Positions 7,887-14,734 of a stretch of DNA of 44,053 nt are shown piece by piece; the first letter of the stretch is position 1; every line of letters starts with the position of its first letter. The translations under genes and the position numbers were made by a program. The notes beneath the pieces were generated by a model. It was given only the letters and a program-made list of their open reading frames with translations, ran no database searches and was not told the DNA's origin. This stretch comes from JBBIND01 sp037444075 (GTDB taxonomy: Bacteria > Acidobacteriota > Terriglobia > Bryobacterales > Bryobacteraceae), in NCBI GenBank assembly GCA_037444075.1, contig JBBIND010000030.1, positions 1 through 44,053 of the forward strand. The letters run 5' to 3'.

Positions 7887-9365
7887 TCAGGCGCGGAACG
7901 CCAGAATCGCCTCAACCAGCCCATCCAAGGTGTAACGCGCTGCCTCCACGGTGACCGTCACGCCGAGCGTTTCCGCGGCCTTAGTGGTTACGGGTCCTAT
8001 GGAAGCTACCTTCACGCCCTGCAGCGCATCCGGTCCGGCGATTTTGACAAAGTTCTGCACCGTGGAGGCGCTTGTGAACGTGATCCAATCCGGTTTGGGA
8101 TCCAAGAGGCCTAGGGCTCGACCGGCGGCGTCCGCCGGGATCAAGGTTCGGTAGGCGGGTACAACGTCCACCGTGGCCCCTCTTGCGCGGAGTTGCTCCG
8201 GAAGAACGTCCCGCGCCACGGCGGCGCGCGGCAACAGGACACGCTGACCGCGCATGTCATGAGAATTCAGCGCCTGGAGCACACCTTCCGCCACGTATTC
8301 GTCCGGCATCGCGTCTACCTTCAGGTGCAGTTTCTCCAGGGCGGCGCGAGTCGCCGGTCCGATGGCGCAGATGCGGGCTTTCAGGGCGCGCAAATCCGTA
8401 GAAGAACGATCCAGGCGTTCCAGGAAGAAGCGCACGCCGTTGACGCTAGTGAAGATCAGCCAGTCGTACGTTCCCATTTGCGCGATGCAGGCATCGAGCG
8501 GCCCGTAGTCTTCAACCGCCTCGATAGAGATGGTGGGCAACTCCACCGGGTCGGCACCCAAGCTGCGCAGCCTGCCCGTCAGCTCACTCGCCTGGCCCTG
8601 TGCCCTGGTCACGACGATCTTCTGTCCGAACAGCGGCAACCGCTCAAACCAACCCAGCTTGGAACGCAGACGGGCCACCTCTCCAATGACGACCGTCGCC
8701 GGAGGTTTCAAGTCGACAGCCTGGATGCGCTCGGGGAGTTCAGCCAAAGTACATGCGATGCTCACCTGGTCCGGGCGTGTGGCCCACCGCACGACGACCG
8801 CGGGGCTATCCGCGGCGCGCCCGTGTTGGATGAGCTCGGCAACGATCTCTTCGATGCGCGAAATGCCCATGAAGAGCACAATCGTTCCGGCGCGGCTCAC
8901 ACTGCCCCAATCCACGTGCGACTGGAAATGTCCGCTGACGAAAGTCACCGCGGAGGCATAGCTGCGATGGGTCAATGGCACGCCGCTGTATGCGGCCAGA
9001 CCGGAGGCGGTGGTGACACCGGGAACCACTTCGAAGGGGACGCCGGCATCAGCCAAGGCTTCCGCTTCTTCCCCCCCCCGGCCAAACAAGTACGGGTCCC
9101 CGCCTTTGAGCCTCACCACAGTCTGCCCGGCTCGCGCGCGCACAATCAGCGATTGCGTTATGTCTTCCTGCGGCGTCGCGCACCGGCCGGCTTTCTTGCC
9201 GACGTAGATGAGGTCAGCCCCGGGCCGCGCCAATTCCAGCATCGCCGGGCTCGAAAGATGGTCATAGAGCACTGCATCCGCCCCGGCCAAAAGCCGCCTT
9301 CCCTTTACGGTGATCAGTTCCGGATCACCGGGTCCGGCTCCTACCAGGTAGACGACGCCCTTCAT
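7887..9365 (-). CDS. cobA/hemD: Fused uroporphyrinogen-III C-methyltransferase / uroporphyrinogen-III synthase
   Basis: This 492-residue protein joins two tetrapyrrole enzymes. Residues 1 to about 240 are a SUMT (CobA-type) methyltransferase: VGAGPGDPELIT at the N-terminus and VRLKGGDPYLFGRGGEEA bind S-adenosylmethionine and substrate, and the domain would make precorrin-2. Residues about 250-492 are HemD, which closes and inverts ring D of hydroxymethylbilane (LFGQKIVVTRAQGQ at its start, DWITFTSASTVQNF near the end). The fusion places the branch point between protoheme and siroheme/cobalamin in one polypeptide. CobA-HemD fusions are known in several phyla. The start overlaps the end of hemC by 4 nt, so it is the last gene of the hemX-hemA-hemC-cobA/hemD operon. 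No CysG-type dehydrogenase/ferrochelatase domain is present. Confidence 0.93.
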   Translation of the reverse strand: MKGVVYLVGAGPGDPELITVKGRRLLAGADAVLYDHLSSPAMLELARPGADLIYVGKKAGRCATPQEDITQSLIVRARAGQTVVRLKGGDPYLFGRGGEEAEALADAGVPFEVVPGVTTASGLAAYSGVPLTHRSYASAVTFVSGHFQSHVDWGSVSRAGTIVLFMGISRIEEIVAELIQHGRAADSPAVVVRWATRPDQVSIACTLAELPERIQAVDLKPPATVVIGEVARLRSKLGWFERLPLFGQKIVVTRAQGQASELTGRLRSLGADPVELPTISIEAVEDYGPLDACIAQMGTYDWLIFTSVNGVRFFLERLDRSSTDLRALKARICAIGPATRAALEKLHLKVDAMPDEYVAEGVLQALNSHDMRGQRVLLPRAAVARDVLPEQLRARGATVDVVPAYRTLIPADAAGRALGLLDPKPDWITFTSASTVQNFVKIAGPDALQGVKVASIGPVTTKAAETLGVTVTVEAARYTLDGLVEAILAFRA

Positions 9366-10267
9366 GCGCCCCCGTAGACTTCCTCCAGGATGCCCGCCGC
9401 GCCTTTTTCAAGCAGCATCGCGCCGAGATCCTCGCCCACACGCCGAGCTTCCGTAATGGGACCGGTGGCAGTCATGCGCACCAGCTTGCGTCCGTCGGGA
9501 GAGAGCACGATGCCCCGCAGAATCAGGCGATCCTCCTCTACCCAACCGTGGCCGCCTATGGGTACCTGACAGCCGCCGCCCAAAGCAGCCAGTAAAGCCC
9601 GCTCGGCGGTGACGGCCGCCCGCGTCAGCGCGTGATCCAGTTGGCGGCAGGCCTCGGTAGCCGGGGAGTCCTCATCGCGGCACTCCACTGCCAGCGCGCC
9701 CTGCCCCACGGCAGGACACATGACATCTACGGGCAGAGTCTCGGCTATGCGCTCCTCCAGGCCCAGCCGGCGCAAACCGGCGGACGCCAGCACGATGGCG
9801 TCGTAGCGGCCATCGTCCAATTTCCGCAACCGGGTGTCGAGGTTGCCGCGCAAGTTGTCCACAACCAACTCCGGCCTGGCCAGTTTCAGTTGCGCCGCGC
9901 GCCGCAAGGAACTGGTGCCCACGCGGGAGCCTTCCGGCAGGTCCGCCAACCGGCTGCCGGCCATGGCGTCGCGGGCGTCTTCTCTGGGGGGTATGGCAGC
10001 CAGCGTGAGGCCCTGCGGGAGCTCCGTCGGCATGTCCTTCAGGCTATGGACGGCCAGGTCGATCGTACGGTCCAACAAAGCTTCTTCCAATTCTTTGGTG
10101 AACAGCCCCTTGGTTCCGATTTTCGATAGGGCCACGTCGGTGATCTTGTCTCCGGTGGTCCGGATGACCTCCACCCGGCTCTGGTGGCCCAACCCGGCCA
10201 GGCGCTTCTGAACCCAATGAGCCTGCCACAAGGCCAGTTTTGATCCGCGTGATCCTATGATGAGCAT
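9362..10267 (-). CDS. hemC: Hydroxymethylbilane synthase (porphobilinogen deaminase)
   Basis: This 301-residue enzyme joins four porphobilinogen units into hydroxymethylbilane in the cytoplasm. All family marks are visible: GSRGSKLALWQ at the N-terminus, catalytic aspartate D78 in VHSLKDMPTELP, VGTSSLRRAAQL and GNLDTRLRKL for substrate binding, and the dipyrromethane-cofactor cysteine C233 in LGGGCQVPIGGH. Its length is normal. It starts 5 nt after hemA and overlaps cobA/hemD by 4 nt, so its product passes directly to the next enzyme encoded in the operon. Confidence 0.97.
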   Translation of the reverse strand: MLIIGSRGSKLALWQAHWVQKRLAGLGHQSRVEVIRTTGDKITDVALSKIGTKGLFTKELEEALLDRTIDLAVHSLKDMPTELPQGLTLAAIPPREDARDAMAGSRLADLPEGSRVGTSSLRRAAQLKLARPELVVDNLRGNLDTRLRKLDDGRYDAIVLASAGLRRLGLEERIAETLPVDVMCPAVGQGALAVECRDEDSPATEACRQLDHALTRAAVTAERALLAALGGGCQVPIGGHGWVEEDRLILRGIVLSPDGRKLVRMTATGPITEARRVGEDLGAMLLEKGAAGILEEVYGGA

Positions 10268-10272
10268 CCCTT

Positions 10273-11538
10273 TTAGTTCTCCAGCCGGAAGACCCTGCGA
10301 ATGACCTCAACCGATTGCAGCCCGTCCGGTTCCGCGGCGCTGCGATGCAGTTCCGCGATGGGTCCGTGCGCAACCTTGTTGATGATACTGCGAGTGAGTG
10401 CTTCCACAGCTGCCAGCTGTTCCGGCGTCAGGGTGGAGAGCCTGCCCTGGAGGCGGTCCAATTCGCCGACCCGCAATTCCTCCAATTGGCGTTGCAGAGT
10501 GGCAATGACGGGAGACAACTCCCGCGCTTTCAGCCGCGAGGCGAACTTGCTGACTTCTTCCTCAATGATCTGCTCGGCCTCGGCAGCCTGCCGGGCGCGG
10601 CCTTCCAGGTTGCCGAGCACGACTTTCTTAAGGTCGTCGATGTCGTACAAGAACACGTTATCGAGCTCATTGACAGCGGGGTCCACGTTGCGTGGAACGG
10701 CGATGTCGATGAGGAATACCGGGCGGTTCCGCCGCAACTCCAACACGCGGCGCATATTGTCCGGCGTGAGGATGAAATGCGGCGCGGCGCTCGACGTGAT
10801 GGCGATGTCGGCTTCCGGCAGGCGAGCTATAAACTGCTCGTACGGCACGACTTCGCCTTCGACAAAGGAGGCCAGAGAGGCAGCGCGTTCGAGCGTGCGG
10901 TTGGTGACCAGGATGCGTGAGGCCCCCGCTCGCCGAAGATGCTTCACCGCCAGCTCCGACATCTTCCCGGCGCCGACAATCATCACCACCTTGTTGGTGA
11001 GGCTGCCGAAGATCTGCTTGGCCAGTTCCACCGCGGCGTAGCTCACCGATACGGCTGCCTGCCCGATATCGGTTTCCGAGCGCACACGCTTGGCGACGGC
11101 GAACGACCTCATCAGCACGGATTCGAGCAACCCCGATACGGCTCCGTTGGCCTTGGCCAGCGCATAGGCGGATTTCATCTGCCCGAGGATTTGCGGCTCT
11201 CCCACCACCATGGAATCGAGGCTCGAAGCCACCCGGAAGATGTGCCGCACGGCTTGCTCGCCTTCATGCAGATACAGGTGTGGGCGGAAGGCGCCGGCGT
11301 CTATGCCGCTGTGAAGGCTCAGGAAGTCTTCGGCGATCGCCCGCCCCTGCACCTCGGATCCCAGGCTGAGCACCACCTCCACCCGGTTGCAGGTGCAGAG
11401 AATCAGGCCTTCCAACACCCCTTCACAGCGCTTCAGGCCGGCCAGGACAGCGCCAAGTTCCTCCTGCCTGAAGGCAAGTTTCTCGCGCAGGTCGATCGGA
11501 GCCGTCTTGTGATTCAGCCCGGTGAGTGAGATCTTCAT
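10273..11538 (-). CDS. hemA: Glutamyl-tRNA reductase
   Basis: This enzyme reduces glutamyl-tRNA to glutamate-1-semialdehyde, the first committed step of C5-pathway tetrapyrrole synthesis. From the ATG at 11538 it has 421 residues. It shows the N-terminal strand SLTGLNHKTAPIDLREK, the catalytic cysteine C50 in LCTCNRVE, the substrate motif SSLDSMVVGEPQILGQMK, the NADPH-binding stretch VVMIVGAGKMSELAVKHL and a C-terminal dimerisation helix region. The frame is open upstream to 11682, but the extra 48 residues lie inside hemX and lack homology. The ATG at 11538 overlaps the hemX stop as ATGA, the same junction style used elsewhere in this operon. hemL and hemB are not in the window. Confidence 0.96.
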   Translation of the reverse strand: MKISLTGLNHKTAPIDLREKLAFRQEELGAVLAGLKRCEGVLEGLILCTCNRVEVVLSLGSEVQGRAIAEDFLSLHSGIDAGAFRPHLYLHEGEQAVRHIFRVASSLDSMVVGEPQILGQMKSAYALAKANGAVSGLLESVLMRSFAVAKRVRSETDIGQAAVSVSYAAVELAKQIFGSLTNKVVMIVGAGKMSELAVKHLRRAGASRILVTNRTLERAASLASFVEGEVVPYEQFIARLPEADIAITSSAAPHFILTPDNMRRVLELRRNRPVFLIDIAVPRNVDPAVNELDNVFLYDIDDLKKVVLGNLEGRARQAAEAEQIIEEEVSKFASRLKARELSPVIATLQRQLEELRVGELDRLQGRLSTLTPEQLAAVEALTRSIINKVAHGPIAELHRSAAEPDGLQSVEVIRRVFRLEN

Positions 11539-12353
11539 GGCGCCAACAGCGGCCTGAGTCCGATATGGGCCGCCCAGGTAAGCGCGGAACAGCCCACGAC
11601 CCCCAGCACCATGACCGCTGCCTTGCGTCCTCGCCACCCCGCCGACGTTCTCAGGAACACGATGGCCAGATATGCCACCCACGTTACGAGCGAAATGACG
11701 ATTTTGGCCTCAGCGATCCAGCGCGTGCCGCTTTCGATAAATGCCCAAATGGCGCCTGCCACCAACGCCAGCGTGATGAAAACAAACCCGATTTCCATCG
11801 AACGGGTGATCAGCACGTCCAACGTGCCGAGCGGTGGCAGCCGCTCAAAGAAACCCTTGGGACGCTTACTCTTTAATCGCCTTTCCTCAATGAGATAGAA
11901 GATGGAGGCAAACGCCGTCAGCAACAGCGCGGCGTACCCCACGAGCACCAGCGCCACGTGCACCAGCAGCCAGGCATCCCGCAGCCGAGGGTCCGCCCAA
12001 CTGCTCACCGGCGTCTGCATGGCCGCCACCAGCCCCATGACGAAGACCAGCGGAAAGACAAAAATACTCAAACTGGCAAAATCATAACGCCAGTTCACCG
12101 CAAGAAATGTCAACGCAATCAGGAAAGCGCACAAGGAGATGGTTTCCTGGAAGTTTTCCGCGGGCAAATGGCCCACCGCAAGCGCCAGTTCCAGCAGGGA
12201 GACGAAATGCAGAATCACCGCGACGCCAAATACGCCAAAAGCATACCGAGTGATGGGAGAATTCCGCCGCAGTAACCTCCAGAAAGTGTCCAACAGGCCG
12301 AAAGCGTACAGACCCACGGCCACGCGCAACCAGAAGATGCTCATTTCGTGCAT
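11535..12353 (-). CDS. hemX: CcsA/HemX-family membrane protein
   Basis: This 272-residue integral membrane protein has about eight hydrophobic segments, spread from LRVAVGLYAFGLLD at the N-terminus to VMVLGVVGCSALTWAAHIG at the C-terminus. It shows the CcsA/HemX signature region around SWADPRLRDAWLLVHVALV, where conserved histidine and tryptophan residues may bind haem. Members next to hemA are called HemX; in Bacillus, HemX lowers the amount of HemA protein. The related CcsA proteins handle haem for cytochrome c maturation. It is the first gene of the haem operon and overlaps hemA by 4 nt. Either ATG 12353 or ATG 12344 could be used; neither has a strong ribosome-binding site. Confidence 0.85.
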   Translation of the reverse strand: MHEMSIFWLRVAVGLYAFGLLDTFWRLLRRNSPITRYAFGVFGVAVILHFVSLLELALAVGHLPAENFQETISLCAFLIALTFLAVNWRYDFASLSIFVFPLVFVMGLVAAMQTPVSSWADPRLRDAWLLVHVALVLVGYAALLLTAFASIFYLIEERRLKSKRPKGFFERLPPLGTLDVLITRSMEIGFVFITLALVAGAIWAFIESGTRWIAEAKIVISLVTWVAYLAIVFLRTSAGWRGRKAAVMVLGVVGCSALTWAAHIGLRPLLAP

Positions 12354-12381
12354 GTAAGGGTTCGCCGATGCTCTCTTTTCC

Positions 12382-12416
12382 AGTATAGCCCGCCCCCGGC
12401 GGACGGCCCGCCGGGG
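12382..12416 (-). promoter_or_regulatory. hemX: Candidate hemX promoter region with GC hairpin
   Basis: On the minus strand a TATACT (complement of 12382-12387) lies about 28 nt before the hemX start and could be its -10 box; no good -35 is seen. Just upstream, CCCCGGCGG (12394-12402) pairs with CCGCCGGGG (12408-12416) around a 5-nt loop. The hairpin lies in the 80-nt gap between divergent hemX and the SDR gene and may belong to either leader. Confidence 0.3.
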
Positions 12417-12433
12417 AACGCTATGATCGAGGG

Positions 12434-13159
12434 ATGGATAACTTCCTGAACGGCAAGTGTGCGTTAGTCACCGGCGGCAGCCGCGGCATTGGCCGAGCCA
12501 CTGTGAGCGCGCTGCTCGAGGCGGGGGCCAAGGTCGCCTTCTGCGGCCGTAATGCTGGGTCTTTACAAGCAGCCCTGGCCGAATTGAGCCAGCAATACCC
12601 CGGACGCGTGGCGGCGGAGACCGCTGACGTCTCTGATCCGGAACAGGTCGCAGCGTTATTTCAGAGCGTTGACAGCAACTTCGGGGGTCTCGACATCCTC
12701 GTCAACAATGCGGGCATCGGAATCTTCGCCCCGGCCGCAGACCTGACCATCGACGAGTGGCACGAGACCATCAACACCAACCTCACGGGCGCGTTTCTGT
12801 GCTCCCGGGAAGCCATTTCGCGTTTCCGCATCCGCGGAGGGGGGGCCCTGATCAATATAAGTAGTTTAGCTGGCAAAAACCCATTTGCAGGTGGTTCAGC
12901 CTACAACGCGTCAAAGTTCGGCTTGAATGGGTTTTCGGAGGCCATGATGCTGGACCACAGGTACGAGAACATCAAGGTCAGCTATGTCATGCCGGGAAGC
13001 GTCGAGACGGCCTTCCGTTCAGGTTCCACAGACCAGCCCGCAAGTTGGAAGATCGCCCCAGAAGATGTTGCGGAAATTGTGCTCACGATCTTGCGAATGC
13101 CCGCGCGCACGCTCATCAGTCGCGTAGAGGTCCGTCCGGCCAAGCCGGCTAAGGCTTGA
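12434..13159 (+). CDS. Short-chain dehydrogenase/reductase (SDR)
   Basis: This 241-residue classical SDR is an NAD(P)-dependent oxidoreductase of unknown substrate. It shows the cofactor motif TGGSRGIG (13-20), NNAG (91-94), and the catalytic set S144 and YNASK (Y157, K161). The arginine after the second glycine and R39 in CGRN hint at NADP preference. Length and fold order are typical of FabG-like SDRs, but the C-terminus is too divergent to call it FabG. It begins on the plus strand 80 nt from divergent hemX and precedes the stand-alone AAA+ gene by 66 nt. A short run of unusual AT-rich codons surrounds the catalytic serine (about 12851-12900). Confidence 0.9.
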   Translation: MDNFLNGKCALVTGGSRGIGRATVSALLEAGAKVAFCGRNAGSLQAALAELSQQYPGRVAAETADVSDPEQVAALFQSVDSNFGGLDILVNNAGIGIFAPAADLTIDEWHETINTNLTGAFLCSREAISRFRIRGGGALINISSLAGKNPFAGGSAYNASKFGLNGFSEAMMLDHRYENIKVSYVMPGSVETAFRSGSTDQPASWKIAPEDVAEIVLTILRMPARTLISRVEVRPAKPAKA

Positions 13160-13225
13160 ATCTGAGCAGCCGGTTGCCGCCGGTGAAATGGCCCACCAGT
13201 TGCTCACAGATTTCAGGGAGACGGT

Positions 13226-14413
13226 TTGGCCATGAGATTGAATATTCCGCTCGATCCCACGCGGACGGGACCCGATGCGGAGAAACTAGAAAAGAACCTC
13301 AAGCGGTTGATTATTGGTCAGCCTGAGGCGATAGCACAGATAGTCAACATCTACCAGATGTACCTGACGGGATTATGTCCGCCGGACCGTCCCGTGGGGA
13401 GTTTTCTTTTCCTCGGCCCAACCGGATCCGGCAAGACCCGCATCGTCGAAGCCACGGCCCAGAGCTTGGTGGGTAACCATAGAGCTGTCATCAAGATAGA
13501 CTGCGCCGAATTCCAGCACAGCCACGAAATAGCCAAGCTGGTTGGCTCCCCGCCGGGCTACCTCGGCCACCGTGAAACACACCCCCTGCTCAGTCAGGAG
13601 ACTTTGGACCAACACCATACGGATACCGTCAAGCTCAGCTTTGTGCTGTTCGACGAGATCGAAAAGGCCAACGACGCCGTGTGGAACCTGTTGCTCGGGA
13701 TTCTCGACAAAGCCACGCTCACCTTGGGCGACAACCGGCGCGTGGATTTCTCTCAGGCGATGATTTTCATGACGAGCAACCTGGGCGCTACCGAGATGGA
13801 ATCGATGCTCAGCCCCAGAATGGGATTGGGGTCCCACTCTGGAATCAAAGACTCGCTCTCCTCCCCTGATTCACGCACCGCAGCCAAGGTGGCCAAATCA
13901 GGGCTGGAGGCGGCTCGCCGCAAGTTCACCCCTGAATTCATCAACCGTTTGTCCAAGATCGTCGTATTCAGGCACTTATCGACGGAAGACCTGCGGAAGG
14001 TTCTGGACATCGAGCTAGGTTTCGTACAACAGCGGATTCTTTCGGCGAGCGACCCGAACAAGGGTTTCATCTTCCGCGCCTCCGAACAGGCGAAAAGCTA
14101 TCTTCTACGGGAGGGCACGGACTACAAGTACGGCTCCCGGCACCTGAAACGCGCCATCGAGCGATTGTTGGTGCACCCGCTTTCCAACCTCATCTCTACC
14201 GGACAAATACGCGGCGGCGACGCCGTTTGGGTGGATTTCGACAGCAATAGTGGTCAAATCAGCTTCATTCGCGAAGCCGAGGGTTTGCCGATGCACGTCT
14301 TGGCCAGCATGCTGGAGACCACCGTGCGCTTCACGCGCCCGACGCGCAGCCGCAGCGCAGCGGCGGATACTCAGTCCAAATCCCACTCGGTCCGTTCTTC
14401 GCGCCTGGACTAG
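13226..14413 (+). CDS. Stand-alone ClpB-D2-like AAA+ ATPase
   Basis: This 395-residue protein corresponds to one AAA+ module of the ClpA/ClpB second-ring type plus a D2-small domain. It has Walker A GPTGSGKT (64-71), a pore-loop motif GSPPGYLGH (107-115), Walker B FVLFDEIEKA (D143, E144), sensor 1 MTSNLG and an arginine finger in PEFINRL (R241). The D2-small lid is around YKYGSRHLKRAIE. ClpB and ClpA normally carry an N-domain and a first AAA+ ring; both are absent. The tail after about residue 345 is unlike ClpB and ends in a Ser/Arg-rich stretch. No ClpP-binding loop is recognisable. The start is either TTG 13226 (5 nt after AGGGAG) or ATG 13232 (11 nt after it). Role and partner are unknown; it may remodel proteins. 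Confidence 0.82.
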   Translation: MAMRLNIPLDPTRTGPDAEKLEKNLKRLIIGQPEAIAQIVNIYQMYLTGLCPPDRPVGSFLFLGPTGSGKTRIVEATAQSLVGNHRAVIKIDCAEFQHSHEIAKLVGSPPGYLGHRETHPLLSQETLDQHHTDTVKLSFVLFDEIEKANDAVWNLLLGILDKATLTLGDNRRVDFSQAMIFMTSNLGATEMESMLSPRMGLGSHSGIKDSLSSPDSRTAAKVAKSGLEAARRKFTPEFINRLSKIVVFRHLSTEDLRKVLDIELGFVQQRILSASDPNKGFIFRASEQAKSYLLREGTDYKYGSRHLKRAIERLLVHPLSNLISTGQIRGGDAVWVDFDSNSGQISFIREAEGLPMHVLASMLETTVRFTRPTRSRSAAADTQSKSHSVRSSRLD

Positions 14414-14479
14414 GCGCCTGCCGGATGCAGTCTTCCGGGCGGGCTGAAGCCTGTAGCTGACTTAGCGCAACTTGTTGAT

Positions 14480-14728
14480 TCAACAGATGTACTCCGCACC
14501 AGCCTGGCCCCACGACAGATAGGCTTCAGGGTTGCAGGGAGCGTGTGGGTCTCCACACTTCGCCCCTTTCCTCACGGCATCCATGCCTGCCCAATGCCAC
14601 GTTGCCGTGTCAACACCGTCGAATAACCTCTGAAACTCCTTACGGTTGCACAAAAGGTCCTGCCCAAACCCGGACGATCTGCGTTGTATAATCCTTAACT
14701 TGCACTCAGAGATTTTTCCATTTCAACG
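14480..14728 (-). other. Unrecognised small open frame in the gap before the TonB receptor gene
   Basis: The 321-nt gap 14414-14734 has no clear gene. On the minus strand an open frame runs from about 14728 to a TGA at 14480-14482. It has no ATG until near its middle (GMDAVRKG), but a TTG codon would give 57 residues. The product is Trp- and Cys-rich (TATWHWAGMD, KCGDPHAPCNPEAYLSWG) and ends in EYIC. Its composition looks more protein-like than a random frame. It may be the remaining end of a lost gene, a small peptide gene, or chance. I do not recognise it. Confidence 0.25.
14687..14692 (+). promoter_or_regulatory. Candidate -10 box upstream of the TonB receptor gene
   Basis: A perfect TATAAT lies 42 nt before the ATG at 14735, the only consensus -10 hexamer in this gap. 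No matching -35 sits 16-18 nt upstream, so the promoter may be weak or need an activator. No clear ribosome-binding site precedes the receptor start. Confidence 0.4.
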
Positions 14729-14734
14729 GGGTAT

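Noticed and set aside
8193..9377. A 394-codon frame antisense to cobA/hemD
   Set aside because: It has no family motifs, and the minus strand carries complete SUMT and HemD signatures.
11539..11682. A 48-codon N-terminal extension of hemA
   Set aside because: The residues lie inside hemX and lack homology; the conserved HemA start SLTGLNHKTAP follows directly after the ATG at 11538.
14646..14692. TTGCAC at 14646-14651 as the -35 partner of TATAAT
   Set aside because: The spacing is 35 nt, far beyond the 16-18 nt needed.
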